A stretch of 7,776 bases of DNA, taken from positions 1 to 7,776 of the forward strand of contig DXRF01000025.1 in NCBI GenBank assembly GCA_019411205.1, written 5' to 3'. Each line of letters starts with the position of its first letter. Within the stretch, counting starts at the first letter, position 1. Under the pieces are notes generated by a model that was given only the letters and a program-made list of their open reading frames with translations, did not search any database and had not been told where the DNA came from. The translations under genes and the position numbers were made by a program. This document shows, piece by piece, positions 1 through 6,137 of the stretch. Source of the stretch: Parabacteroides sp. Its GTDB lineage: Bacteria > Bacteroidota > Bacteroidia > Bacteroidales > Tannerellaceae.

Positions 1-661
1 TGTTGACGTATGGTTCACGCATGGAAATATCGTCCAGGTTGTTCAGGTCGCTGAATACGCTTATTTTTCCGAATTTTGTCACTCCTGTCAGCATCGCGAA
101 CTGGATATAGCCGTCCATCGATTTCATTACTCCATAGAATGCTTTTAAGGTTTCACGATACTCTTTTTGTAAAGCCGCATTCTCTATGGTTTGCAGTAGA
201 GGCTTATCATATTCGTCTATCAGGATCACCACTTTACAACCTGTCTTTTCATAGGCTTTCCGGATAAGTGTGACAAAACGGTCGTCTATTGTTTCGTCTG
301 ATTGGACAGAACCGTATTCTTGTTCGTAGATGAGCAACTGACGGTCTATCAGACGGAGTAGGTCGTCTTCTGTATCAAATTTTTTAGCATTCAGGTCTAA
401 ATGCAGAATGGGATGCTTATTCCAGTCTTTTTCCAGTTTTTCGATGGCAAGTCCTTCGAACAACTCTTTCTTGCCTTGGAAATAAGCTTCGATGGTAGAA
501 ATGAGCAGGCTTTTTCCGAAGCGGCGCGGACGGCTCAGGAAATAATAGCTGCCGGTTTTGATAATACGGTAGATAAGTTCGGTTTTATCAATATAGAAAT
601 AACCGCCGGTCCGAAGTTTTTCGAAGTTTTGTATGCCTATCGGATAAATTTTATTACTCAT
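1..661 (-). CDS. AAA-ATPase-like protein (PF09820 type), 3' end cut by window edge
   Basis: The gene reads leftwards from an ATG at 659-661, and 220 codons are visible before the window ends with no stop. The N-terminus (IYPIGIQNFEKLR, then YIDKT) matches the AAA-ATPase-like family. A Walker-A-like SRPRRFGKS lies at residues 43-51 and a Walker B ending in the acidic pair IDEYDKP at about 144-154. A further family signature, TGVTKFGKISVFSDLNNLDDIS-like, is near the truncated end. Whole family members are usually around 500-580 residues and end in a PD-(D/E)XK nuclease-like domain (DUF1703); that part would lie outside the window. The family is present in many copies in Bacteroidales genomes and its role is unknown; ATP binding plus a nuclease fold is inferred from family knowledge. 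It is probably cytoplasmic, since I see no signal peptide or membrane segment. It follows the propeller genes on the same strand but has its own promoter. Confidence 0.9.
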   Translation of the reverse strand, partial: MSNKIYPIGIQNFEKLRTGGYFYIDKTELIYRIIKTGSYYFLSRPRRFGKSLLISTIEAYFQGKKELFEGLAIEKLEKDWNKHPILHLDLNAKKFDTEDDLLRLIDRQLLIYEQEYGSVQSDETIDDRFVTLIRKAYEKTGCKVVILIDEYDKPLLQTIENAALQKEYRETLKAFYGVMKSMDGYIQFAMLTGVTKFGKISVFSDLNNLDDISMREPYVN

Positions 662-706
662 AACGTTCCTGTTTTATTTAAACTGTGCCTCCAGTTCGTA
701 ATGTAA

Positions 707-738
707 CAAAGATAGTAATGTTTCTTTGCATAGCCAAG
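707..738 (-). promoter_or_regulatory. Bacteroidetes-type promoter for the AAA-ATPase-like gene
   Basis: On the minus strand TATCTTTG (707-714) matches the -7 consensus TAnnTTTG exactly. A CTTGG at 734-738 supplies a TTGG -33-like element (734-737) with a 19-bp spacer, which is the usual distance. Transcription would start near 700 and leave a leader of about 40 nt before the ATG at 661. One arm of a 13-bp inverted repeat (716-728) lies wholly inside the spacer. Confidence 0.6.
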
Positions 739-805
739 CTTGTCGGACTGATATAGCCTAAATTATACCTTCTAAATTCAAATAAGCAAACACAAAGAAA
801 CATTA
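716..805. repeat. perfect 13-bp inverted repeat with 64-nt spacer
   Basis: TAATGTTTCTTTG at 716-728 is the exact reverse complement of CAAAGAAACATTA at 793-805. The right arm includes the TAA stop of the propeller gene (803-805); the left arm lies between the -33 and -7 elements of the ATPase promoter. The arms are AT-rich and no T-run follows, so this is a poor intrinsic terminator. Paired regulator half-sites or a long-loop RNA hairpin are alternatives. Confidence 0.6.
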
Positions 806-1894
806 AAAGAACTCTATTATACAGGGATTATCTTCTGCATGGCAATTTATCTTATTGCCGAACTTGTCAAAAAGATCGTTCCCGTATTCGGATAGTTGTT
901 CGGGATTAGCATATAGCAAAATGCTATTGTCACTGTCGGCCACTGATATAGTGGAGAGCACGGAGCCATAAATAAATTCGGTTGATACGGCCTGCCCGTT
1001 TTGGATTTTGGTCAGGAAGTTTTGTCCACTATTGTGCGTCTGTACCCAAATAATATCGCGCAGTGAGACAAGGTTATTAATGTATGAACCTTGGTTGGCT
1101 TTCCTAATGAAATCCATTCCGTCAATCTTGAAAGACTCGAGTAGTTGTTCTTTTGAAAGATAAGATTGATCTTGGGTAAATACCTCCTCCCTGAATGTTT
1201 CCGTTTCAGGATTAAATGCTACATACGTGTTGGATATCCCTAACTGGAACAGGTAGTCTGAACCACAAGCTATGAACTGTACGGGACGGAACATAATGAA
1301 AGGAATTTCTTTTTTCAGGTAGCCGGAAAGGATTTTCCCTTCTTTATCGGTCAAAGTGAGTGTGTTTTCATTTTGTCCGGTTACCAACAGGATATGCGAG
1401 TTGTCCAGTCTTTTGAATTTGTGGATAAGATAGGAATAGGGTATTTTGAATTTGAATGATAAATCTGTCGCATCATATACTTTCAGGCTTACATTATCTG
1501 AAATCCAGATTTCAGTAGTTCCCTCTGTTTCATAGATATCGAAATCCTCGATACGCTGATATTCTTCCGGTCCTTGCCCTTGTTTAGACAGTACGGATAC
1601 AAATTTCCCCTTTTCATTGAAGTGCAGGATTGACTGTCCGCCGGATGAAGAAATATAATAATGGCCTTTGAATTTTTTTATTTTGTCTATTTGTCCGACC
1701 AGACACTCGGAGGTAGTTTCCAAAGAAGTAATCTCACATTTATCTGTAAATAAATCGGACCATTCGGGATGCATCTCACTGGGGAGAGGAAAATTCTTCA
1801 ATAAAACTTTTTTCTCTTGCTTGTTTTCCGCACAGGAGAGGCAGAGGGATAATAAAGTGGCGAGTAAAAAAACTGTTCTATTCATAGTCTTCAT
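803..1894 (-). CDS. 6-bladed beta-propeller lipoprotein
   Basis: This 363-residue protein starts with a short charged n-region, a hydrophobic stretch and a lipobox-like ending CLSC, with Cys21 as the likely lipidated residue, so it is probably anchored in the envelope facing the periplasm or the surface. Residues about 66-120 carry the family hallmark: a hydrophobic strand, the phrase HFNEKGKFVSVLSKQGQGPEEY with GQGPEEY at 106-112, then DFDI. The C-terminus (AEDNPCIIEFF) also matches the usual ending of Bacteroidetes 6-bladed beta-propeller proteins (PF17170/DUF5128 type). Ligand and role are unknown for most members. The first ATG (1892-1894) overlaps the upstream gene by 17 nt; a second ATG at 1883-1885 would still give a full signal peptide and an 8-nt overlap. 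Either way it is co-transcribed with, and probably translationally coupled to, the preceding propeller gene. Confidence 0.88.
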   Translation of the reverse strand: MKTMNRTVFLLATLLSLCLSCAENKQEKKVLLKNFPLPSEMHPEWSDLFTDKCEITSLETTSECLVGQIDKIKKFKGHYYISSSGGQSILHFNEKGKFVSVLSKQGQGPEEYQRIEDFDIYETEGTTEIWISDNVSLKVYDATDLSFKFKIPYSYLIHKFKRLDNSHILLVTGQNENTLTLTDKEGKILSGYLKKEIPFIMFRPVQFIACGSDYLFQLGISNTYVAFNPETETFREEVFTQDQSYLSKEQLLESFKIDGMDFIRKANQGSYINNLVSLRDIIWVQTHNSGQNFLTKIQNGQAVSTEFIYGSVLSTISVADSDNSILLYANPEQLSEYGNDLFDKFGNKINCHAEDNPCIIEFF

Positions 1895-3035
1895 TTTTTA
1901 TTTCGATAGTTAATAATATCCAGTTGTTCCCATTGGGAGACAGTCTCGGTAATAGCTTTTGGATGGCTGGATAGGTACATCTGATGTTCTGGTAGTGTTC
2001 GACGAGCTCTTTTCCCTGGACAAGTACATATAAATTTTTGCCGTCGGAACCGATAAATGGATTATAAGAGATGGGCATGAAGTTGTCAAACAAACGGTTG
2101 AAGGAATATAGAACGTTATTTTTCAGATTGATAGAACAGAAATCTTCCCGCTTGCCGGCTAATTTAAAGAATAGTTTGCCGGATGCCTGGTTGAAGCTAT
2201 AATGAGAATAAATGTACTTTCGCTTTGTGATGATTTCCGACATATCCAGGTCTTCTTTTGGACCGTACGGATATTTGTCTTTTGTTAGAAAATCTCCGTG
2301 AAAGTCGAGAGCATAGAAGGGTTCAATTGCTTCTTTTTGCTGATTATAAGAATAGATCGTATCTATATTGTTTAGAAAAATGAATAAATTACTCGTCTTC
2401 TCGTCTTGTGCATACATGTTTTGCGGAGCAAATGGCCATTCATTTTTCCCCCATTTCGGCAGAAAGAGCTTATTTATAGATTTGAAATCTGTTAGTACCA
2501 TGAAGTGATTTTCAATACTTCCACGGCTGTTGCATGTGCCTCCCGAATAAATGAGATAGTTTTGTCGGCTGACGGGTATAAGGTTGGCGCAGGGGAAAGG
2601 TAAAGAAACCCTTTTTATGGGTGTTCCGTCCAATTTGAATTTATTGATTATTTTGAAACGGCTGATGACCCATAATTCTTCTACATCCGGTATGATGGCC
2701 ATCGAGTTGACGAGAAGTGCATCGGCAAAATTCAGTTCTTTAACGAGTTGTCCGGATTTGTTGAAGATCACTACTTTATTTCCGGCAATTGTCTTACCCA
2801 TTATGTAGAGGTGGTTCTTATGCGTAATTATGGTTATGCCATAATCAAACAGGTTGGATTCTAGTTGAGTGCAAGTGATGTTTTTTACCAAGCAGTCAAA
2901 GTTGATCGGTTTATATCCGGACATATCAATTCGTGTCACAGTGTTGTAGTCTCCATTCGGTTGGATAGGAACGGTATTGCCTTTTGTACAAAAACAACAA
3001 ACAGTAAAAAGTAGAGCGAATGTTTTTATTTTCAT
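1878..3035 (-). CDS. exported 6-bladed beta-propeller-like protein
   Basis: I place the start at the ATG at 3033-3035, giving 385 residues that begin with a signal sequence (MKIKTFALLFTVCCFC). The reading frame stays open 32 codons further upstream, but that extension runs through the probable promoter at 3077-3084 and would bury the signal peptide. Cysteines 13, 14 and 16 near the end of the hydrophobic core could be lipidated, but none sits in a clean lipobox. The body shows repeated short strands of the type IFNKSGQLVKEL and FKLDGTPIKRVSL, and the C-terminus (NNWILLTIEIKN) resembles the closing strand of 6-bladed beta-propeller proteins. The GQGPxEY motif of its neighbour is absent, so the family call is weaker here. 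It is first in a two-gene operon; its TAG stop (1878-1880) lies inside the downstream gene. Role and ligand unknown. It appears more AT-rich than trpS by eye. Confidence 0.8.
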   Translation of the reverse strand: MKIKTFALLFTVCCFCTKGNTVPIQPNGDYNTVTRIDMSGYKPINFDCLVKNITCTQLESNLFDYGITIITHKNHLYIMGKTIAGNKVVIFNKSGQLVKELNFADALLVNSMAIIPDVEELWVISRFKIINKFKLDGTPIKRVSLPFPCANLIPVSRQNYLIYSGGTCNSRGSIENHFMVLTDFKSINKLFLPKWGKNEWPFAPQNMYAQDEKTSNLFIFLNNIDTIYSYNQQKEAIEPFYALDFHGDFLTKDKYPYGPKEDLDMSEIITKRKYIYSHYSFNQASGKLFFKLAGKREDFCSINLKNNVLYSFNRLFDNFMPISYNPFIGSDGKNLYVLVQGKELVEHYQNIRCTYPAIQKLLPRLSPNGNNWILLTIEIKNEDYE

Positions 3036-3076
3036 GTCCACGTCGTGTAGATTTAAGTATATCCAACAGGTTATTA

Positions 3077-3084
3077 CAAATGTA
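3077..3084 (-). promoter_or_regulatory. -7 element for the beta-propeller operon
   Basis: Minus-strand TACATTTG fits TAnnTTTG exactly. The start site would fall near 3070, about 35 nt before the ATG at 3035. I see no good TTTG -33 element at 19-21 bp; that position (about 3104-3109) overlaps the plus-strand -7 element. Confidence 0.5.
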
Positions 3085-3104
3085 CTTAAATAATTTGAAT
3101 TTAG

Positions 3105-3112
3105 TATATTTG
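3105..3112 (+). promoter_or_regulatory. -7 element for the K+ channel gene
   Basis: TATATTTG fits TAnnTTTG exactly. Transcription would start near 3118, about 42 nt before the channel ATG at 3161. No convincing -33 element is visible, and its expected place overlaps the opposing -7 element. Confidence 0.5.
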
Positions 3113-3160
3113 TAACAATAATAAACCTCAACTGTTGTTAGTAAAGTAAAGATTCTGAGT

Positions 3161-4033
3161 ATGAGGCTTTTTTCGAGAATACAGGAGCGGGTGGATGCTT
3201 TTCTTCATGATGAAAAATTGAAGAAGAAGTTGTATGTCATTATATTCGAATCGGATACTCCGATGGGGAAACTGTTCGATACCTGCCTGATCGGATTTAT
3301 TATCGCAAGCGTAGTGGTAGTGGTATTGGAGAGCATACGGTCTTTTTCATACCATTATACGTTGGGGTTGCGGATATTGGAGTATGTGTTTACGGCTTTC
3401 TTTACTTTTGAGTATCTGGTTCGTATCTATTGCTCGCCAAAACCCAAAAGGTATGTTTTCAGCTTTTTCGGGATTGTGGATCTGTTGTCGACATTGCCGG
3501 TCTATCTGAGTTTTTTCTTTGCCGGTACTCGTTACCTGCTTGTGATCCGCGCCTTCCGGTTGATTCGTGTTTTCCGTGTATTTAAACTGTTTAATTTCCT
3601 GAAAGAAGGTAATATGCTGTTGAAGTCGCTCCGGATCAGTGCACCGAAGATATTCGTGTTTTTCTTTTTTGTCTTGATCTTGGTAACTTCGATCGGTACG
3701 ATAATGTATATGATAGAAGGGAACCGGCCCGGTACGCAATTCGATAATATTCCGAACAGCATCTATTGGGCGATTGTGACGATGACGACTGTCGGCTATG
3801 GAGACATAACGCCGATGACACCCGCCGGACGCTTCCTGTCGGCGATCGTGATGCTGATCGGTTATACGATTATCGCTGTCCCGACAGGGATTGTGTCGGC
3901 CACAATGGTAAGAGAACAACATAAAAGAAACAGGATGGAATGTCCGCATTGCCATCGGACAGGACATGAAGAGGAAGCCGAATATTGTAAATATTGCGGT
4001 TCGAAATTGGGCCAGGAAGAAACGGGGAAATGA
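3161..4033 (+). CDS. voltage-gated-type potassium channel with C-terminal zinc ribbon
   Basis: This 290-residue protein has the six-helix layout of a Kv-type channel subunit, expected to form tetramers in the inner membrane. Approximate segments are S1 38-57, S2 70-90, S3 98-119, S4 124-146, S5 162-186, a pore helix 199-209 and S6 221-250. S4 carries basic residues every third position (R130, R133, R136, R139, K142), the pattern of a voltage sensor. The selectivity filter TTVGYGD at 209-215 indicates K+ selectivity. After S6 comes a basic linker and CPHC (261-264) with CKYC (276-279), a four-cysteine zinc-ribbon-like tail. There is no cyclic-nucleotide or RCK domain. Family membership (ion transporter PF00520) is secure; gating behaviour and the role of the tail are not shown by sequence. 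The gene is divergent from the propeller operon, and the next gene has its own -7 element just past the stop. Confidence 0.93.
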   Translation: MRLFSRIQERVDAFLHDEKLKKKLYVIIFESDTPMGKLFDTCLIGFIIASVVVVVLESIRSFSYHYTLGLRILEYVFTAFFTFEYLVRIYCSPKPKRYVFSFFGIVDLLSTLPVYLSFFFAGTRYLLVIRAFRLIRVFRVFKLFNFLKEGNMLLKSLRISAPKIFVFFFFVLILVTSIGTIMYMIEGNRPGTQFDNIPNSIYWAIVTMTTVGYGDITPMTPAGRFLSAIVMLIGYTIIAVPTGIVSATMVREQHKRNRMECPHCHRTGHEEEAEYCKYCGSKLGQEETGK

Positions 4034-4041
4034 TAATTTTG

Positions 4042-4049
4042 TATATTTG
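4042..4049 (+). promoter_or_regulatory. -7 element for the DUF1080 gene
   Basis: TATATTTG starts 9 bases after the channel stop codon and fits TAnnTTTG exactly; it is followed by CCGCC. The start site would be near 4055, giving a leader of about 50 nt that is very AT-rich and has no Shine-Dalgarno sequence. No TTTG lies at the expected -33 distance, which falls inside the end of the channel gene. Confidence 0.5.
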
Positions 4050-4106
4050 CCGCCCGATAAACAGATCAATGTAAATTCTTAATAGTTTAATTTAATTCAT
4101 TTTATT

Positions 4107-4823
4107 ATGAAACGAATTGTGTTTTTATTGTTCTCAGTTTTCTGTGCATACGCACTTAGTGCTCAGTCTCTTAACACGTTGACTCCGAAAGAGGAAAAGC
4201 AGGGATGGGTATTGCTTTTTAATGGTACGAACTTGGACGGATGGACCTCGGTTGGCAAGAGTGTTCCTCCTGCAACAGGATGGACAGTAGAAGATGGCAT
4301 CCTGACAGTCAACAAGAAAGGTGAAAAACGGGGTGGCGACATCATTACGAAAGACGAATATTCCGATTTCGACCTTCGTTTTGAATTCCGCTTGACAAAA
4401 GGTGCTAATAGCGGGGTGAAGTATTTTTTTACCAAATATGACGAAGGAGGCTGGTTAGGGCAGGAGTTCCAGGTTCTGGACGATGACAACCACCCGGATG
4501 CCAAATTAGGACGCGATGGAAACCGTAAGACCGCTTCTCTGTATGACATGATTCCGGCGGGCAAAAAACAGCTGAATCCGGTTGGAGAATGGAACCAGGG
4601 ACGTGTTGTGGCTAAAGGCAACAAGGTGACTCATTACCTGAACGGAAAGAAAACTGTCAGCTACGACCGTTCGAGCGAAGCTTACAAAAAGATTTGGGAA
4701 ATGAGCAAGTACAAAAAATCAAAGCCTATGTTCGGAAGTGTAAAACAGGGTCATATCCTTTTGCAAGACCATGCTGACGAGGTTTCTTTCAGAAATATCA
4801 AGATTCGGAATCTGTCAAAATAA
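4107..4823 (+). CDS. secreted DUF1080 protein (3-keto-disaccharide hydrolase family)
   Basis: This 238-residue protein has a clear signal peptide with probable cleavage after LSA at residue 19, leaving Gln20; no lipobox is present, so it is likely periplasmic or secreted. The rest is a single PF06439 domain: WVLLFNGTNLDGW at 34-46, GWTVEDGILTV at 58-68, the GANSGVKYFF strand at 99-108, EFQVLDDDNHPD at 120-131 and the closing LLQDHADEVSFRNIKIR at 218-234. The fold is a concanavalin-like beta-sandwich. Members have been linked to cleavage of 3-keto-glycosides in sugar breakdown, usually next to oxidoreductases of the Gfo/Idh/MocA type; no such partner is present here, so the substrate is open. 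Length is normal for single-domain members. It is preceded by its own -7 element and followed after 44 nt by trpS, which also has one, so it may be transcribed alone or with trpS by read-through. Confidence 0.92.
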   Translation: MKRIVFLLFSVFCAYALSAQSLNTLTPKEEKQGWVLLFNGTNLDGWTSVGKSVPPATGWTVEDGILTVNKKGEKRGGDIITKDEYSDFDLRFEFRLTKGANSGVKYFFTKYDEGGWLGQEFQVLDDDNHPDAKLGRDGNRKTASLYDMIPAGKKQLNPVGEWNQGRVVAKGNKVTHYLNGKKTVSYDRSSEAYKKIWEMSKYKKSKPMFGSVKQGHILLQDHADEVSFRNIKIRNLSK

Positions 4824-4835
4824 TTATTATCTTTG
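4804..4835 (+). promoter_or_regulatory. promoter for trpS
   Basis: TATCTTTG at 4828-4835 matches TAnnTTTG exactly, and TTCG at 4804-4807 (three of four bases of TTTG) lies 20 bp upstream, inside the end of the DUF1080 gene. Start near 4841 would leave a leader of about 26 nt ending in AAGAAAGAAA before the ATG. That is too short for a T-box or a trp leader-type attenuator. Confidence 0.55.
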
Positions 4836-4867
4836 TCGCCATTTGATATAAATAATTAAGAAAGAAA

Positions 4868-5920
4868 ATGGAAACAGTAGTAAGCGGCATTCGCCCAACG
4901 GGTAATTTGCATCTGGGGAATTACTTCGGAGCAGTAAAAGGATTTTTGCAAATGCAAAATGAGTATAATTGCTTTTTCTTTATTGCAGACTGGCACTCGT
5001 TGACTACACATCCTCGTCCCGATAATATCCGTAACAGTGTAAAGACGATCCTGGCCGAATATCTGGCTTGCGGCATCGATCCGGAAAAAGCGACCATCTA
5101 TCTGCAGAGCGATGTGCGTGAAATTCCCGAATTGTATCTGTATCTGAATATGAATGCAGGGATCGGTGAGTTGATGCGTACTACTTCTTTCAAGGATAAG
5201 GCACGCCAGCAGTTGCACATCGACCGTGTCAACACCACGGAAGGGGATGTGGAAAAGGAAATTTTCAACGAAGGCAATAAACATAGCGTAAGCGCCGGTT
5301 TGCTGACCTACCCGACTCTGATGGCTGCCGATATCATTATTCATAAGGCGGTGAAAGTGCCGGTAGGGAAAGACCAGGAACAAAATATGGAAATGGCGCG
5401 CCGTTTTGCCCGTCGTTTCAATGCGACTTACGGAGTCGAATGTTTCCCGGAACCCGCCTCTTTCTATTATTCCAATAAGGCGATCAAAGTTCCCGGACTG
5501 GACGGATCCGGCAAGATGGGTAAGAGCGAAGGAAATGCTATCTACCTGATCGACGATGAAAAGACAATCAAGAAGAAGGTGATGAAAGCTGTGACAGATG
5601 CAGGTCCGACGGAACCGAACAGCGTGAAACCCGAACCGATTGCCAATCTGTTTACGATGATGGAGATCGTATCGACAAAAGATACTTTCGATTTCTTCAA
5701 TGAGAAATATAACAATTGCGAGATCCGTTACGGAGATTTGAAAAAGCAGTTGGCTGAAGATATCAATAATTTCTGTGCTCCGATTCGTGAACGTATCTTG
5801 GACATTCGTTCCAACGAAGACTATTTGGCGAAAGTAGCCCGCATGGGAGCAGAAAAAGCAAGCGAGAGCGCTGCGAAAACGTTGCGTGAAGTGCGTGAGA
5901 TTATCGGATTCAGAGGATAA
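4868..5920 (+). CDS. trpS: tryptophan-tRNA ligase (tryptophanyl-tRNA synthetase)
   Basis: This 350-residue cytoplasmic enzyme charges tRNA-Trp with tryptophan using ATP and is essential for translation. It is a class I synthetase: the HIGH-type motif is TGNLHLGNYFG at 11-21 and the KMSKS-type loop is KMGKS at 216-220, with glycine in place of the first serine. Other TrpRS features are LMAADIIIH at 151-159, lining the amino-acid pocket, and PVGKDQEQNMEMAR at 165-178. Compared with typical enzymes of about 330 residues it is slightly longer, with an insertion-like stretch around 110-145 after MRTTSFKDK. The ATG is the first in frame after the promoter and is preceded by a purine-rich AAGAAAG. 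It is complete, with no broken motifs. A long hairpin follows the stop. No tryptophan-specific leader is visible. Confidence 0.97.
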   Translation: METVVSGIRPTGNLHLGNYFGAVKGFLQMQNEYNCFFFIADWHSLTTHPRPDNIRNSVKTILAEYLACGIDPEKATIYLQSDVREIPELYLYLNMNAGIGELMRTTSFKDKARQQLHIDRVNTTEGDVEKEIFNEGNKHSVSAGLLTYPTLMAADIIIHKAVKVPVGKDQEQNMEMARRFARRFNATYGVECFPEPASFYYSNKAIKVPGLDGSGKMGKSEGNAIYLIDDEKTIKKKVMKAVTDAGPTEPNSVKPEPIANLFTMMEIVSTKDTFDFFNEKYNNCEIRYGDLKKQLAEDINNFCAPIRERILDIRSNEDYLAKVARMGAEKASESAAKTLREVREIIGFRG

Positions 5921-5943
5921 GCATATTCTTGCTTACTATATTT

Positions 5944-6015
5944 GAGGCACGGATTACACCGACCTCACGGATGAATTAAAACCGTGCAGTCTGTGTAGTC
6001 CGTGCTTTGTTTATG
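5944..6015 (+). terminator. long imperfect hairpin after trpS, probable terminator
   Basis: GCACGGATTACAC (5947-5959) pairs with GTGTAGTCCGTGC (5993-6005) over 13 positions with one G-U pair. After a 1x1 mismatch come 3 more pairs (5961-5963 with 5989-5991), a 2x2 internal loop, and CACGG/CCGTG (5966-5970 with 5982-5986) closing an 11-nt AT-rich loop. A T-rich tract (TTTGTTTATGTTT) follows. The wording resembles 'ACGGATTACAC...GTGTAGTCCGT' intergenic repeats I associate with Bacteroidetes genomes, so it may also be a repeat-family member. Near-symmetry could let it act on both strands. Confidence 0.65.
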
Positions 6016-6102
6016 TTTGCAAGGAAGGTGATTTTGTGCGGTATAATTTATTAAAATCATAATAAAGAACCTGAAAATCGGATTATTAAATAGAAAACTA
6101 CT

Positions 6103-6110
6103 TTACTTTG
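6103..6110 (+). promoter_or_regulatory. possible -7 element for the sigma-factor gene
   Basis: TTACTTTG differs from TAnnTTTG at one position, or reads as TACTTTG with a one-base shorter gap. It would give a start near 6117 and a leader of about 20 nt. No -33 element is visible, so this is weak; a self-regulated ECF-type promoter is another possibility. Confidence 0.3.
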
Positions 6111-6137
6111 CAGTGAATAGAGACAAGTAACAAATGT

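Larger units (their letters stand above)
3074..3115. repeat. dyad symmetry in the divergent promoter region
   Basis: TTACAAATGTACT (3074-3086) and AGTATATTTGTAA (3103-3115) are inverted copies matching at 12 of 13 positions, centred at about 3094.5. Each arm contains one of the two divergent -7 elements in the same place. Part of the symmetry comes from the shared promoter consensus, but the flanking AG and TAA bases match as well. Confidence 0.6.
5921..6137. other. intergenic region between trpS and the sigma-factor gene
   Basis: This is the longest gap in the window (217 bp). Its first part holds the trpS hairpin and a TATATTTG at 5937-5944. The remainder (about 6016-6137) is AT-rich with a weak 7-bp inverted repeat (TGATTTT 6029-6035 with AAAATCA 6053-6059). 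A partial -7 element lies near its right end. I see no RNA gene or open reading frame of note. Confidence 0.6.

Noticed and set aside
401..706. Plus-strand open frame of 101 codons at the left
   Set aside because: It lies across the minus-strand ATPase gene, whose Walker-type motifs are read in the other direction, and it runs over that gene's promoter.
716..805. Classical invertible promoter flanked by the 13-bp inverted repeat
   Set aside because: The segment between the arms holds only the -33-like part and is much shorter than known Bacteroides invertible promoters; no recombinase gene is nearby.
3036..3131. 32-codon upstream extension of the first propeller gene
   Set aside because: It would place residues ahead of a good signal peptide and would require transcription from upstream of the -7 element at 3077-3084.
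3347..4069. Open frame of 240 codons antisense to the K+ channel
   Set aside because: The plus-strand frame has clear channel motifs over the same bases; the antisense product is rich in Arg/His/Gln, matches no family I know and has no promoter or leader.
4163..4624. Open frame of 153 codons antisense to the DUF1080 gene
   Set aside because: It mirrors a well-supported coding frame and gives a low-complexity Ser/Pro/Arg-rich product without recognisable domains.
4856..5383. Open frame of 175 codons antisense to trpS
   Set aside because: trpS is certain on the plus strand; the opposite frame is a by-product of its codon use.
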